Assembly: GCA_035610835.1 (NCBI GenBank)
Contig: CM069448.1
Span: 26,871,905 to 26,935,904 of the forward strand
Length of the DNA stretch: 64,000 nucleotides
Direction of reading: 5' to 3'
DNA from: Ophiura sarsii
Lineage: Eukaryota; Echinodermata; Ophiuroidea; Amphilepidida; Ophiuridae
In this document: positions 11,835 through 24,366 of the stretch, in pieces
Layout of the letters: each line of letters opens with the position of its first letter
Numbering within the stretch: position 1 is the first letter of the stretch
Notes under the pieces: generated by a model
Databases searched by the model: none
Told to the model about the DNA's origin: nothing
Seen by the model: the letters and a program-made list of their open reading frames with translations, nothing else
Position numbers and translations under genes: made by a program

Positions 11835-12356
11835 CGTCACCCAGCTTCGCTAACTATCATTTTTTAGCCAAATTTAGTTTTTGCCCTAGGCACAACTCCA
11901 TGACATCTGCTGTCATAATGCCTAAGTCATCAACCAATGAAAAAGTGCTAATATCAACCTTGTGAGTAAGGCAGTTTATTCAGTGAGTTAGGCATTTCGT
12001 ACATCAGTGTCGTGCACATACATTTGCTGAACTTGTGACTTGAGCAGTTTGAGCATAATACTAACTGCAATACCACATGGTTATTTGCGTAACATTGTGC
12101 CTGAGTCATGTGCCTAAATGCCTAACTCACCAGTCGATAAAAATACATTTTGCCTAGTCACTTTTAAGTCACTTTTATCCGTTACATAACCGCCTTTACT
12201 GGTGATGCTGTCAGAGGTTCTGTCATCTCTAACCAGGTATATTTCTCAAAAAAAGTGTTTAGTAAACATGTTCATCTTTATGCTTAAAACATGTAGGGTT
12301 TTTTTAAACTCAAAACTAGAAAAAAATACTTGGGCAGTTAGCGAAGCAGGGTGACA
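11835..12356. mobile_element. MITE with 24-bp inverted repeats
   Basis: CGTCACCCAGCTTCGCTAAC at the left matches the complement of GTTAGCGAAGCAGGGTGACA at the right. The inside carries several degenerate repeats around GTGCCTAANTCA. ATAT flanks both sides. There is no coding sequence. Confidence 0.7.
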
Positions 12357-12834
12357 ATATTCATAATAGATTGAATTATACAAAAAGAGAATTGAAATTG
12401 AAACAGAAACTTTTACCAAGACAATAAATCATAAGAATGTTGTCAAGTTTCGTTTCATTTATATTAACAGCGAATTACTTTATTTATGTGAATGGATATA
12501 TTGAAAAAAAAGTTGTTGATGTGCATTTTGTAATAGACAATATAACTTCAAAATCCAATTATTATATTTATATTTTTTTACATGGGAAACAAACATTCCT
12601 AACAATATTTTTAATTGATGGTGATATATGCAAAAGAATCTGTGTCATATTTTTTGATAAGTTACAATAGTATTTCTTTATTATTATATACGCAAAAAGT
12701 GAAAATAGTGCAAAATAGATCAACCAATCATGTTTGCTGGACCCAGTATTTGGGTATGGAGCCGGGGTGATGTTGAATTAAGTTCCAGAAAAAATACATT
12801 TCATTATTTAGGGTTTCAATCCGCAGTGCCTATT
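12357..12834. other. AT-rich DNA, nothing recognised
   Basis: A 78-codon open frame at 12437-12670 is AT-driven, without motif or splice context. I see no other structure. Confidence 0.5.
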
Positions 12835-12973
12835 GGGGTATATCCGTGATGTAATGTTAGACATTCATATGTTAGACTAGTGTAAAGACCACATTACGGA
12901 ATAAAGCTGTATAATCCTCTAATCCGACAATAGAGGGATTTAATTCCATGCTGTCTTTCACGAAGGATAACCC
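12835..12973 (+). mobile_element. Palindromic MITE, family M2, copy 1
   Basis: Ends GGGTATATCC / GGATAACCC, with TGTAAAGACCACATTACGGA inside. An inverted copy sits at 24224-24366, sharing TACGGAATAAAGCTGTATAA. About 140 bp. Confidence 0.65.
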
Positions 12974-13275
12974 GCTATTGGTAGAATTTGTTAAATCTTT
13001 CCTTTTATTATAACAGTCTTTCTTATTTTTTTAAAGATTGTTTTATATTATCTAGATCTATTACCATGTCTCTAATGTTTTTTGAAATACTTTGAAAACA
13101 TATGATATTTTTATGTATAGTAATTATAAAACATTTTTGTAAACATATGAATTTGCGTCTCTTCCAAAATTAAAATATAAAATATATGATGATTATCAAT
13201 TTCTGTGTGCATATGGTGTATCATTTAGTTGGAAATTAGGCTATCATTTCTATTTTCCTAAATCGTATCTACAGT

Positions 13276-13845
13276 TTAACACTTTTCACGCGGCAGTCGT
13301 CTGCAAATGACAGTTCCAAAAGTCACAAAATGTTTAACAAATTTATATGTCAAAATTATTAAATTTCATCACCATATTTGGAATCACCATGAGAATTGCA
13401 TTACAATAAGGCCTATAAAAAAGGTTTGATTGGCGTAAGCCGACCGACCCTTTTTTAACCCCCGACCCTAAACATTTTTTTTGTTTAATTTTAATTTTAT
13501 TTTTATTTTATTTTTAAATTTTTAAATTTTTAAAAAAAATTAGAAATTGTGTGTGAGAAAAAGAAATAAAGACAGTGAAAATTTGTATTTGTGCCATTTG
13601 TTTATGTCTGTATGGTATATGTGTGCTGGTATATAAAATTTCATAGACGTTTTACAGATTTTTAAAAAAATAAAAAATCCGACCTACCTACCCTTTTTTT
13701 TTCTATGTTACGCCAATCAAACTTCTTTAAATACAAACATGTCTAGTATTGATTCAGTAATTCTTGAGATAGACTTTAACAGTTGGGAAAGGTTTCTGAA
13801 AAATCTTGTTTATGGTTAAAATAATAGCCGCTTGGAAAGTATTAA
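13276..13845. mobile_element. M1-family MITE split by a nested insertion
   Basis: TTAA-flanked M1 element in the opposite orientation to the copy at 3928: it starts with the CGTCTGCAAATGACAG side and ends TAATAGCCGCTTGGAAAGT. It is about 570 bp instead of about 245 because another element (13419-13728) is inserted in it. Confidence 0.7.
13419..13728. mobile_element. Nested MITE with TTTGATTGGCGTAA ends
   Basis: GTTTGATTGGCGTAA near 13424 and its complement TTACGCCAATCAAAC near 13708 are the inverted ends. CGACCGACCC and GACCTACCTACCC lie just inside, flanking AT-rich filler. It interrupts an M1 MITE, so it is the younger of the two. Confidence 0.65.
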
Positions 13846-13894
13846 CCATCGAAGTGGCGATAAAACAATCTGGGGGAGAAATGGGCGGCATTTA

Positions 13895-14005
13895 TACGAA
13901 AACCAGCCGCGCAGTGCCGGCTGGGATCGAACACGGGTCCACAGTCCACCAGCATAGGAGTCTGTGCCTACGGTCCACTTCGCAGGGCTCACGCTCCCAA
14001 AATTA
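13895..14005 (-). mobile_element. tRNA-like SINE relic
   Basis: On the minus strand, GTGTTCGATCCCAGCC resembles a pol III B box, and GCGAAGTGGACCGTAGGC upstream resembles a degenerate A box. Weak evidence. Confidence 0.3.
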
Positions 14006-14204
14006 GCTTTTCCGTCTGCATTTGTCTCCCTCTTTGACCGACTGAAGGGACTTTTGCTGCTATCCGATATTTAAACGGGGTTTCGTTGCGTTGGCGGGTT
14101 TTAAAGGGTAACGGTTTAGAAGGGAAAATAACAAATCAAAATGTAGACCTACAAATTCTTTCGATGTCCATAAAATGCAACGTTTTGGTGTGGAGTGGGT
14201 CAAA

Positions 14205-14346
14205 ACTGTTGGAGCTCAGAATGCTGCTGCACGAATGCTCACAAGGACTAGAAAATTTGATCACATTTCACCTGTTTTACAGCGTCTCCATTGGTTACCT
14301 ATTCGGTATCGCATCCATTTCAAACTTCTTCTCCTAACCTGGAAAG
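14205..14346 (+). mobile_element. L2/CR1-like LINE, 5'-truncated, left half
   Basis: Encodes AQNAAARMLTRTRK followed by FDHISPVLQRLHWLPIRYRI, the conserved C-terminal region just past the reverse transcriptase in L2/CR1-type LINEs. The frame stops being LINE at AACCTGGAAAG (14346), where a 7-kb element is inserted, and resumes at 21343 with the same bases. Confidence 0.85.
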
Positions 14347-14350
14347 AATT

Positions 14351-14461
14351 CAGGTCGTTTCATCCCACCGCGTTTCATCCCAGAACGGTTTCGACCCTTT
14401 ACCATTTCATCCCATGGTCGTTTCGACCCAAAACCACTTCATCCCATGGTCGTTTCATCCC
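14351..14461 (+). repeat. Left arm of element A
   Basis: About seven degenerate 11-19 bp units based on CGTTTCATCCCA, some as CGTTTCGACCC. A shorter internal block of the same units is at 15356-15411, in the same orientation. Confidence 0.85.
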
Positions 14462-14479
14462 CGTGTAATATTCATACCA

Positions 14480-15870
14480 GTACAAACCATTGATAGTCCA
14501 TTGATTCGCTCGATATATAGCACACATCACAGCGGGTAACGCGGGGATCGATTACAGAGCAATACACCCTGAACTATATGCACGTCTCCGTATCTACTAC
14601 TTTACTAAAATATGGGTCCGCGCCGGTGAATCGCTCACGGAACGGCTCAGCGAGCATAGCGGCAATCGATTACAGGGCAATTACACCGTGAACGCCGCCG
14701 CCTCCTTTCCGTATCTACTTCTTTACGGAATTCTTTACTACGATCACGGGGCCCGGGGAATCGCTCACGGACGGCTAAGCAAGCGTAGCGGGGGTCAATT
14801 ACAGGGCAATACACCGTGAACTTACGCACGCCGTCTTTACTACTTTACGCGGAATCGCTCACGTAACGGCTCAGCGGACATAGCGGGGATCGACTAGGGC
14901 AATACACCCTGAACGGGAAGTGTCAACCCTTTTATTTTGATGATCAACTTTTGTTTCTAAGTTCGAGAATATTAGATATAAGTACATACAAGTATACATT
15001 TATAGAAAGGAAATTTGATAAGGAATCCAATGGTGATATCAATGTGATACCAAATAAACTGCATTTTGAGAAACTAACCAAAAAGCTATTTTGTGATCCT
15101 CATTTTTTAGACAACATAAATAAAAAACAAAATTTGGCCACGGTACTTTTTTCTAATACAGTTTCATTTTTGTAAACAAGAAAATGTTGTCAAGGATCGC
15201 ATTTTTTCTTTTTACACAAGCCTAGTTTTGGAAATAATGCTTAAACACCGGAAAAGTGTACATTTAAGGGTGTTTTTTTGCATACATTTAGCTAGAAATG
15301 GATGCATATCTCGAGTTTAAAATCCATAATTGAAAAAATGAGAAATGGTATTCATTCATCCCATAGTCGTTTCGACCCAAAACCACTTCATCCCATAGTC
15401 GTTTCATCCCGTGCAATATTCATACCAGTACAAACCATTGATTGTCCATTGATTCACTCGATATAGCACACATCACAGCGGGTAACGCGGGGATCGATTA
15501 CAGAGCAATACACCCTGAACTATATGCACGTCTCTCCGTATCTACTACTTGACTAAAATATGGGGCCGCGCCGGTGAATCGCTCACGGAACGGCTCAGCG
15601 AGCATAGCGGCAATCGATTACAGGGCAATTACACCGTGAACTTATGCACGCCGCCGCCTCTCCGTATCTACTTCTTTACTACGATCACGGGGCCCGGGGA
15701 ATCGCTCACGGACGGCTAAGCAAGCGTAGCGGGGATCGATTACAGGGCAATACACCGTGAACTTACGCACGCCGTCTTTACTACTTTACGCGGAATCGCT
15801 CACGCAACGGCTCAGCGGACATAGCGGGGATCGACTAGGGCAATACACCCTGAACGAGAAGTGTCAACCC
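14480..15870. repeat. Two-copy block inside element A, about 940-980 bp period
   Basis: The segment from the arm units through ATTCATACCAGTACAAACC and several copies of GGGATCGATTACAGGGCAAT to GTGTCAACCC occurs at 14461-14940 and again at 15411-15870. Within each block a roughly 130-bp unit (GCTCACGGAACGGCTCAGCG ... GGGCAATACACCGTGAAC) is repeated three to four times. GC content is higher than in flanking DNA. Confidence 0.8.
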
Positions 15871-16640
15871 TTTATTTTGATGATCAACTTTTGTTTCTAA
15901 GTTCGAGAATATTAGATATAAGTACATACAAGTATACATTTATAGAAAGGAAATTTGATAAGGAATCCAATGGTGATATCAATGTGATACCAAATAAACT
16001 GCATTTTGAGAAATTAACCCAAAAGCTATTTTGTAATCCACATTTTTTAGACAACATAAATAAAAAAACAAAATTTGGCCACGGTACTTTTTTGGAAATG
16101 GATGCATATCTCGAGTTTAAAATCCATAATTGAACAAATGAGAAATGGTAGTAAAAGTCCGTAAAAGCATACCTGATAGTTTGATATATTTTTAGTTATG
16201 TTGTCTGAAAATTCGTAAAACTTCCTTCAAATTTGAACTTCTAGACAACATCGATTTAGTAAAAATATTGACATTTTCTACCATTTAAAAATGTTCACGG
16301 AATACACGGGCGTGTGACCTAAAAGGCGAGTATAAGCCTTAATACTATTATGAACAATCGAATAGACTATCAGATTCAATGTGAAGAAATTGGAAGAAAA
16401 CTGAAATTCAAATGATCGTAAGATTGGCCTTTGTTTACATAGACATGTAAACAAATAAACTGCATTTTGAGAAATTAACCCAAAAGCTATTTTGTAATCC
16501 ACAGTTTTTAGACAACATAAATAAAAAACAAAATTTGGCCACGGTACTTTTTTGGAAATGGATGCATATCTCGAGTTTAAAATCCATAATTGAACAAATG
16601 AGAAATGGTAGTAAAAGTCCGTAAAAGCATACCTGATAGT
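14938..16640 (+). pseudogene. Thrice-copied open-frame fragment inside element A, unknown protein
   Basis: Copies start near 14938, 15870 and 16452 (the last lacks the N-terminal half). They encode a charged peptide with SSRILDISTYKYTFIERKF, then NKLHFEKLTQKLFCNPHFLD and, in the third copy, a further stretch to a stop after IIEQMRNGSKSP (about 16623). Copy 1 is broken by an insertion after LATVLF; copy 2 has one extra A causing a frameshift. Differences between copies (K/Q, D/N) are few. I do not recognise the family. It may be a captured host exon or a remnant of an element-encoded protein. Confidence 0.5.
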
Positions 16641-16912
16641 TTGATATATTTTTAGTTATGTTGTCTGAAAATTCGTAAAACTTCCTTCAAATTTGAACTT
16701 CTAGAAAACATCGATTTAGTAAAAATATTGACATTTTCTACCATTTAAAAATGTTCACGGAATACACGGGCGTGTGACCTAAAAGGCGAGTATAAGCCTT
16801 AATACTATTATGAACAATCGAATACTAAGACTATCAGATTCAATGTGAAGAAATTGGAAGAAAACTGAAATTTAAATGATCGTAAGATTGGCCTTTGTTT
16901 ACATAGACATTG
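15991..16912. repeat. 461-bp tandem duplication inside element A
   Basis: CAAATAAACTGCATTTTGAG occurs at 15991 and 16452, and the following 450 bp, to CCTTTGTTTACATAGACAT, are nearly identical in the two units. The second unit has an extra CTAA near 16824 and a base change at 16503. Confidence 0.9.
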
Positions 16913-17039
16913 TTTTGCGCTCAGCACCCCACGCAAATTGCCTCTCCCGATCCCGCCTAACTAACTCCGAATCCCCGACGCCCAGCTATCCCCGGGATTA
17001 GCTGGCCTTGATCCCCGGGTACATCCCCCGGCATGATAC

Positions 17040-18960
17040 TGTAACACGCTAAAAATGTACACGGCATGAATATTGGGGAATTTGCAAACTTACTTATACA
17101 CCTTTTAGTTTCAACATCAATTTCACTCATTTGAATGAGCGATGTTTAACATGTTTATCCTGAATTAGCATACCACACATACCGCCCGACATACCGTAAA
17201 ATAAACGATATCTTTACAGGCCTATTAAATAAAATAAAATGTATCAAAACGAATCAACAAAAAAGAAAAGAATAAAGAACAAACAGAAGCAATAAGGGTT
17301 CGCAAGATGGAATTTAATTTTCCAAATTCATCTATTAATTAAAAATCAACTAAACTAAGAATATAGGCCAATATAGGCTACTTTAAAAAAAATGAAGGCC
17401 GTCTTCATCTAAACAATTCGTTTATTTAAAGTGCGCTCGATTGGGGGTGCCTTCGTCTCAGTCTTAAGTTGACAACACGAGCTAAGTACAATTTAAACTG
17501 AGATTAAAATACCTAAAAATTAAAATCAGTTGCGTCCTTTTTTAATTGTAACATGTCATATTATGGAAATTCCATATTATCATGTACGCTACCAGTGGTG
17601 TAATTGGAAAGTATAAAAGATTGAAATCTGGGACTAAAATACTAATAAATTCCAGATTTTACGGAATAGGCCTATGCGGTATTTTAGTCTCAGCTTTTAA
17701 ATGTATTTATCTCTCATTACTTGTTAAGATCTTTTTTGTTTATTCAGTTAGTATTTATACGTGACTGGATAACGAGATGAAGAAACGCCCAACGACGAAA
17801 GCTGGGGTTTCACGGGGAAAGTTACCATACAATTTGGGCGTGGTCGCGTTTGATCTCAATCACTTCATTAAATCCCACCGACTGTTTTTGACGCGCGCAG
17901 CTTAAAGTTAATCTGTTCGGTATTAGAAACCGACAAATTCGATTTTTTTATAAAGAGATAATCTTTTACTATCTGATTCAATACTTATTATTATCACCTT
18001 ATTGTCTCTAATATTGAATTGGCATACCACACATTCCGTAAAATAAACGATATTTCAATCTAATAACTCAAATTATACTTTTTAAAACGGAATACTATTC
18101 TTTAAAACAATGACTAAAATGAAGCCGTCTTCATATAATCAAGTTGATTTTTAAAAATGCAAAAACAGTTGATAGCTAAAGTACATAAACTGAGATTAAA
18201 ATACCTAAAAATTCAAATCTGTTGGAAAGTATAGATTGTCAAATCAGTTGGAAAGTATAGATTGAGATGGTTATTTTATAGAATATGCGTGTAGGTTTAG
18301 AAGCAATATTACTACGAGTTTTACGCCGTTACAACTAATTTTGAAACAATATTCAATCAGGGGTCGGCCTCTCAGCTTGCCGATAGGGTCCATTTTTAAA
18401 TCGAACTTAGTCAGCATAGAATTGAGGGCGCTATACCGATCAGGCGTGATGATTGTAGCAGACGACGCAACGCTGGCCACGCGTCTCTCAAACGACCCAA
18501 TTTGGCAACGGGAGTGCACCATTTTGAATTATTTTTAACAGTCATCGCCTGGTTAACGATAAAAATCCTTTTAATTATGATGTATTTGTCAAAATGATAG
18601 TTTAAAATTCGCGATTACGTGTTATTCACTACGAATTCAAAATTTAGGTTTCACGTGGCCACCGTCGTCTGTGTAAATCTACAGCGCCCCCAAACCTATG
18701 CTGACTAACATGCCGTTTAACCTGCCGTTAAACCTGGTTAAACATTGTTAAACGCGTTAAACGCCGGTCACCGACACATTCCGGACGATAACCATAATTT
18801 ATTCAAATATGTAAAAGGGTCCGTTTTCGCTACGTACGTTAGTATACGACTTTCCTATCCCAAAGTTAATAGTATCCCTGATTCAATGTGTAGCAAATAT
18901 TGTAAAATAGTTACCACAGCAAAGGCATACGTGGAGGTGAAGTTGGCTACATATTAAATA
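17040..18960. repeat. Interior of element A shared with element B
   Basis: 17711-18520 matches 54730-55700 in order and orientation: AAGAAACGCCCAACGA, CGCGTTTGATCTCAATCACT, ATTGGCATACCACACATTC and AAACTGAGATTAAAATACCT all recur. Part of it (17150-17520) is also duplicated within A at 18000-18220. No coding sequence is recognised. 18720-18780 has a GTTAAAC-rich micro-repeat. Confidence 0.75.
18405..18713. mobile_element. Small MITE nested in element A
   Basis: Inverted ends TTAGTCAGCATAGAATTGAG...GGCGCT and its near complement, spanning 309 bp. The open frame at 18341-18538 crosses its border and is not a gene. Confidence 0.55.
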
Positions 18961-19239
18961 TATTTTGGACTACGTAATTAAAAAGGTAAACCTGGTTTAG
19001 AACTTAAAAACCTAACGGTCCCGGGTGTCGGCGTGCAATTAACATGTTACGTCTTATTCTATTTTCTATTTTCTATAACGACAAACAATGGTCATCGAGC
19101 ACCAACTAATTATCTTGCTCACTCAGTGATATCCCCTGTGATCCTCCTCTCGTGTTCTTCTAATGGGCACATTTCGTTGATAACTTTCTATATTCTTATG
19201 TTTAGTGCAATACCAAAGTGTAAAATTTATTTACGGCAG

Positions 19240-21200
19240 CCCATCCATTTGGCAGCGCATATGACACCATTAACATTCCCGGCGCGCCGACGGCTGTGCA
19301 CGGGTCGCTATCCCCAGGCTCACACCGCCATGGACAACCGAACAAACGCCCCGTGCAAGTGCCGCCTTGCTATTCACCCCGAGATGAGCCCAAGAAACCA
19401 CTCCCCCAATAGCTGCGCATTTGAGTTCCTCTCCCCGGAACCAACAAGTCAATATAACTATCCTCATTTTAATTTCTCTAATTTGAATGTGCTACTGCTA
19501 GTATTAATGTCAACCCGTATCTATAAAATGATCCTATAGACCTATAGCCGCATTTTAAATTCAAGTGATGGAGGTTTTATGAATTTCAGCGAAATTAAAT
19601 TCTTATTTATATCGTTTGTAAGAAGGAATAGCAAAATAATATTCGATTATTTTGTTCCAAATTACCTTACACGAAGGGTTTCATTTATTAGCTTGGCATT
19701 TGTAAATCATTTTTTGTTACTTGGTGTTTCAGCCCAATGTATGTTTGAAGTTGTTAACATTTGAAATGTAATAGGCCTTGAATATAATATTCTTGTATTT
19801 ATATGCATCGCGAAGTCGCATCCATTTGGCAGCGCATGACACCATTAACATTCCCGGCGCGCCGACGGCTGTGCACGGGTCGCTATCCCCCAGGCTCACA
19901 CCGCCATGGACAACCGAACAAACGCCCCGTGCAAGTGCCGCCTTGCTATTCACCCCGAGATGAGCCCGAGAAACCACTCCCCCAATAGCTGCGCATTTGA
20001 GTTCCTCTCCCCGGAACCAACAAGTCAATATAACTATCCTCATTTTAATTTCTCTAATTTGAATGTGCTATACTGCTATTAATGTCAACCCGTATCTGTA
20101 AAATGATCCAATAGACCTATAGCCACATTTTAAATTCGAGTGATGGAGGTTTTATGAATTTCAGCGAAATTAAATTCTTATTTATAGGGCTCCCCCTAGC
20201 CTCGTTTGTAAGAAGGAATAGCAAAATAATATTCAATAATTTTGTTCCAAATTACCTTACACGAAGGGTTTCATTTATTAGCTTGGCATTTGTAAATCAT
20301 TTTTTGTTACTTGGTGTTTCAGCCCAATGTATGTTTGAAGTTGTTAACATTTGAAATGTTATAGGCCTTGAATATAATATTCTTGTATTTATATGCATCG
20401 CGAAGTCGCATCCATTTGGCAGCGCATGACACCATTAACATTCCCGGCGCGCCGACGGCTGTGCACGGGTCGCTATCCCCAGGCTCACACCGCCATGGAC
20501 AACCGAACAAACGCCCCGTGCAAGTGCCGCCTTGCTATTCACCCCGAGATGAGCCCAAGAAACCACTCCCCAATAGCTGCGCATTTGAGTTCCTCTCCCC
20601 GGAACCAACAAGTCAATATAACTATCCTCATTTTAATTTCTCTAATTTGAATGTGCTATACTGCTATTAATGTCAACCCGTATCTGTAAAATGATCCAAT
20701 AGACCTATAGCCACATTTTAAATTCAAGTGATGGAGGTTTTATGAATTTCAGCGAAATTAAATTCTTATTTATAGGGCTCCCCCTAGCCTCGTTTGTAAG
20801 AAGGAATAGCAAAATAATATTCAATAATTTTGTTCCAAATTACCTTACACGAAGGGTTTCATTTATTAGCTTGGCATTTGTAAATCATTTTTTGTTACTT
20901 GGTGTTTCAGCCCAATGTATGTTTGAAGTTGTTAACATTTGAAATGTAATAGGCCTTGAATATAATATTCTTGTATTTATATGCATCGCGAAGTCGCATC
21001 CATTTGGCAGCGCGTGACACCATTAACATTCCCGGCGCGCCGACGGCTGTGCACGGGTCGCTATCCCCAGGCTCACACCGCCATGGACAACCGAACAAAC
21101 GCCCCGTGCAAGTGCCGCCTTGCTATTCACCCCGAGATGAGCCCAAGAAACCACTCCCCAATAGCTGCGCATTTGAGTTCCTCTCCCCGGAACCAACAAA
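19240..21200. repeat. Tandem satellite, unit about 588 bp, 3.3 copies, in element A
   Basis: CATCCATTTGGCAGCGC begins units at 19242, 19819, 20409 and 20997 (spacings 577, 590, 588). Each unit has a GC-rich half (GGCGCGCCGACGGCTGTGCA, GAACAAACGCCCCGTGCAAG) and an AT-rich half (TGAATTTCAGCGAAATTAAA). Copies 2 and 3 share a 15-bp block (GGGCTCCCCCTAGCC) absent from copy 1. Open frames occur on both strands but show no codon bias and are treated as incidental. Confidence 0.9.
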
Positions 21201-21210
21201 TCAATATTTC

Positions 21211-21342
21211 AATTGGGATAAAACCGTAACGGGATGAAACCGTAACGGGGATGAAACGGCTTCGGGATGAACCGGTATTGAGATGAAACGGTAGCCGAAA
21301 TTATTGGGATGAAACCGTTTTGGGATGAAACGACGTGTTTCC
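21211..21342 (-). repeat. Right arm of element A
   Basis: Seven to eight degenerate units of GGGATGAAACGG, complementary to the left arm at 14351-14461. It ends GGGATGAAACGACGTGTTTCC immediately before the duplicated CCTGGAAAG. Confidence 0.9.
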
Positions 21343-21727
21343 CCTGGAAAGCCCTACATGACATGGCACCTTCTTATATCAGCGATCTTCTCAATCCACA
21401 CATTCCATCACGTCGCCTCAGATCGTCAGATAAACAGTTTCTCTCAGTTCCTCGGACACATTCTTCATATGGCGACCGAGCTTTCTATGCTTGTGCACCT
21501 AAACTGTGGAACTCACTTCCTTCAGATCTTCGATTCTGTGATTCACTTGATGGTTTCAAAAAGACTTTAAAAACTCATCTGTTTAAGATTGCTTATGATT
21601 TGACTGATTGACTTCTATGTAATTGTTTTTATATTTTAACTGTTTGTTTTTATTTGTTTTGATGTTTGCGCCTCGGAATTATAGGTTGTCTAGATAGATG
21701 GCGCATTATAAATGCATTATTATTATT
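21343..21727 (+). mobile_element. L2/CR1-like LINE, right half and 3' end
   Basis: Resumes the frame as WKALHDMAPSYISDLLNPHI and ends FKKTLKTHLFKIAYDLTD with TGA at 21609-21611. The C-terminal style (APKLWNSLP, FKKTLKTHLF) is standard for L2/CR1-like LINE ORF2. The short 3' UTR finishes ATGGCGCATTATAAATGCAT and ATTATTATT, typical of this LINE group. It is 5'-truncated and dead. Confidence 0.9.
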
Positions 21728-22960
21728 GCATCACAGAAGTAAGAGAATGGACAATCAGGATTGTTGGTTGGGTTGTCATCATAGAGAAATAATTTCATTT
21801 TATGCGCATAATGACGGTTTACTAAAAAGTTGACAAATGTGTCCATGTTTACTTTGGAATCAACTTTCCAATGGATATGAATTGTCAAATGTGTCCAAAG
21901 CATACCCGGTTTATGGTATATATGGCTAACACGATGAGCATTAAAATTAAATTCTTATATAGTGGGTGTGGTTTGAGATGTCAGCAGGCAATTTGATTGG
22001 TTTTTGGCTGATTTTCAGCCGACACACCCATACATTATGAGACAATGGTGTACGGTTTGGGGCGGGATTTAATTCATTCGAAAAATAATACCTTCAGCGC
22101 GTATGATCAACGCGTCATCGCGTTAGCGTGCCCTACACAAAGTCGCCGCCGTATGCGTTGTGGGTATAACGCAGAGATGAGGTGTGCTAAAGAACGCGAT
22201 TAATTTGAAGCAGGATGTTGGAAAACAGTTTGCTGGATTCGCCGATTTTATAAAGGGGCAAATTTGTTGTTGTTTGTTTAAAATAAATCTAACAAACTGC
22301 GTTATTTTATGATAAAAGATCAATATAACCAATAAACTAAATAAAAATGAGAATAAAACATAGTTCTTAGCTGTTTTGCTATAGACGATGGTCTTATAAT
22401 GTATAGGCTGTACCATATTTGTGTCGTCGTGTATGGGCGCCTTGAGGGCAAGAGTCGGGTATAGGAAACAATTTGTAAGAGACACTTAGAATCCTTTTAG
22501 TACTTGCTAAATAGATGGCCTACCTTCTTCACCAAATAAGTAATTTTATTGAAAATATCCGAAGATTAAGATTTAAATGGTTATCTGGTCAAACTTGAAC
22601 GATAGGTATACTGTCTTGGCTCATAACAAACCAAAATGAGCATCAATTGCGAAAAAGATTTCTGTTTTTCCACACTGAACATGGCAGTCGATTTTCCAGA
22701 AAAGAAAAGAAAGGTCCAATCTAATACAAATATGTAACTGAATTTAAAGATTCAATTATGGAGAGGCTGGTTTGTTTCACTATTATCAGCAAAGTTATTA
22801 TCCTCCAACTTTGACCAACCTTAAGAGCAATTTCTTCTTTAAAAAATGAAATGATTAAAATCGGTGCCTTCCATTTATTTTATTTTTTATCTTAATAAAT
22901 GGAATCATCTTGGGCATGGGTTATCCCTTTTAAAGGGAATTTTTATCCACGGTTACAGTC
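21728..22960. other. No gene recognised
   Basis: AT-rich DNA. The open frame at 22123-22485 on the minus strand has no motif or neighbouring exon. Nothing else is seen. Confidence 0.5.
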
Positions 22961-22969
22961 TTCCAGACT

Positions 22970-23810
<841 letters not shown>

Positions 23811-24223
23811 ATAAAATATGATGCTGCCGCCGCCACTGGTATACACCCTTTCAATGTTTTGTCAGTATGAATCTATTCAAACTGTCAATCTCGCTGTATA
23901 GGCTCATATTGAAGCTAACAAAATTCTCCATAGCCCAGTACCCATTGTGACAGGTTTACATGAGTTTAACGTACTTTCGGTACTATATAAGAATAACGTA
24001 AAAACATATAAGAAATTAAATTGATTTCGCCGAAACGGCGTTTTCCTTACATTTCTCTTGATCCAATAAAGTATTATTATAGATGATATCATCCCAATAT
24101 TTACCTAGATAGTAGGGCCTATATACGGTATACACATTGTGTGAAGAAAAAAATGATCCATGTCTAATGCATTAAGAGCTATACTATTTTTTGATAATGC
24201 GAACACAAATTAAGCCAAAATGT

Positions 24224-24366
24224 GGTTTATCCTAGTGTAAGACAGCACGGAATTAACATGTAACAGAAAATCCTCCATTACGGATTAAAGGATTATACAG
24301 CTTTATTCCGTAATGGAGTCTTTACACTAGTATAACTTATGAATGTCTTACACCAAGGATATACCC
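24224..24366 (-). mobile_element. Palindromic MITE, family M2, copy 2
   Basis: Inverted relative to the copy at 12835; begins GGTTTATCCTAGTGTAAGAC and ends GTCTTACACCAAGGATATAC, giving about 20-bp inverted ends. The flanks AAAATGTG and AACATGTG may be an 8-bp duplication with one mismatch. Confidence 0.7.

Larger units (their letters stand above)
14347..21342. mobile_element. Fold-back element A, about 7.0 kb, arms of repeated GTTTCATCCCA
   Basis: It is bounded by a perfect 9-bp duplication CCTGGAAAG (14338-14346 and 21343-21351). Removing 14347-21351 restores the LINE reading frame exactly. The left arm (14351-14461) repeats a degenerate CGTTTCATCCCA; the right arm (21211-21342) repeats its complement TGGGATGAAACG. 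Thirteen bp (GTCGTTTCATCCC) match at comparable distance from both ends; the outermost 7-8 bp do not. No transposase is recognised. A 9-bp duplication is usual for Mutator-like and some fold-back elements; that placement is inference. Inside are duplicated blocks, a MITE and a 588-bp satellite. Confidence 0.8.

Noticed and set aside
12437..12670. 77-codon AT-rich frame
   Set aside because: Composition-driven, no motif, no neighbours.
19033..21237. Repeated frames in the 588-bp satellite (e.g. MNFSEIKF..., MHREVASIW...)
   Set aside because: Open on both strands in the same units, no codon bias, no similarity that I recognise; length kept by the repeat rather than by selection.
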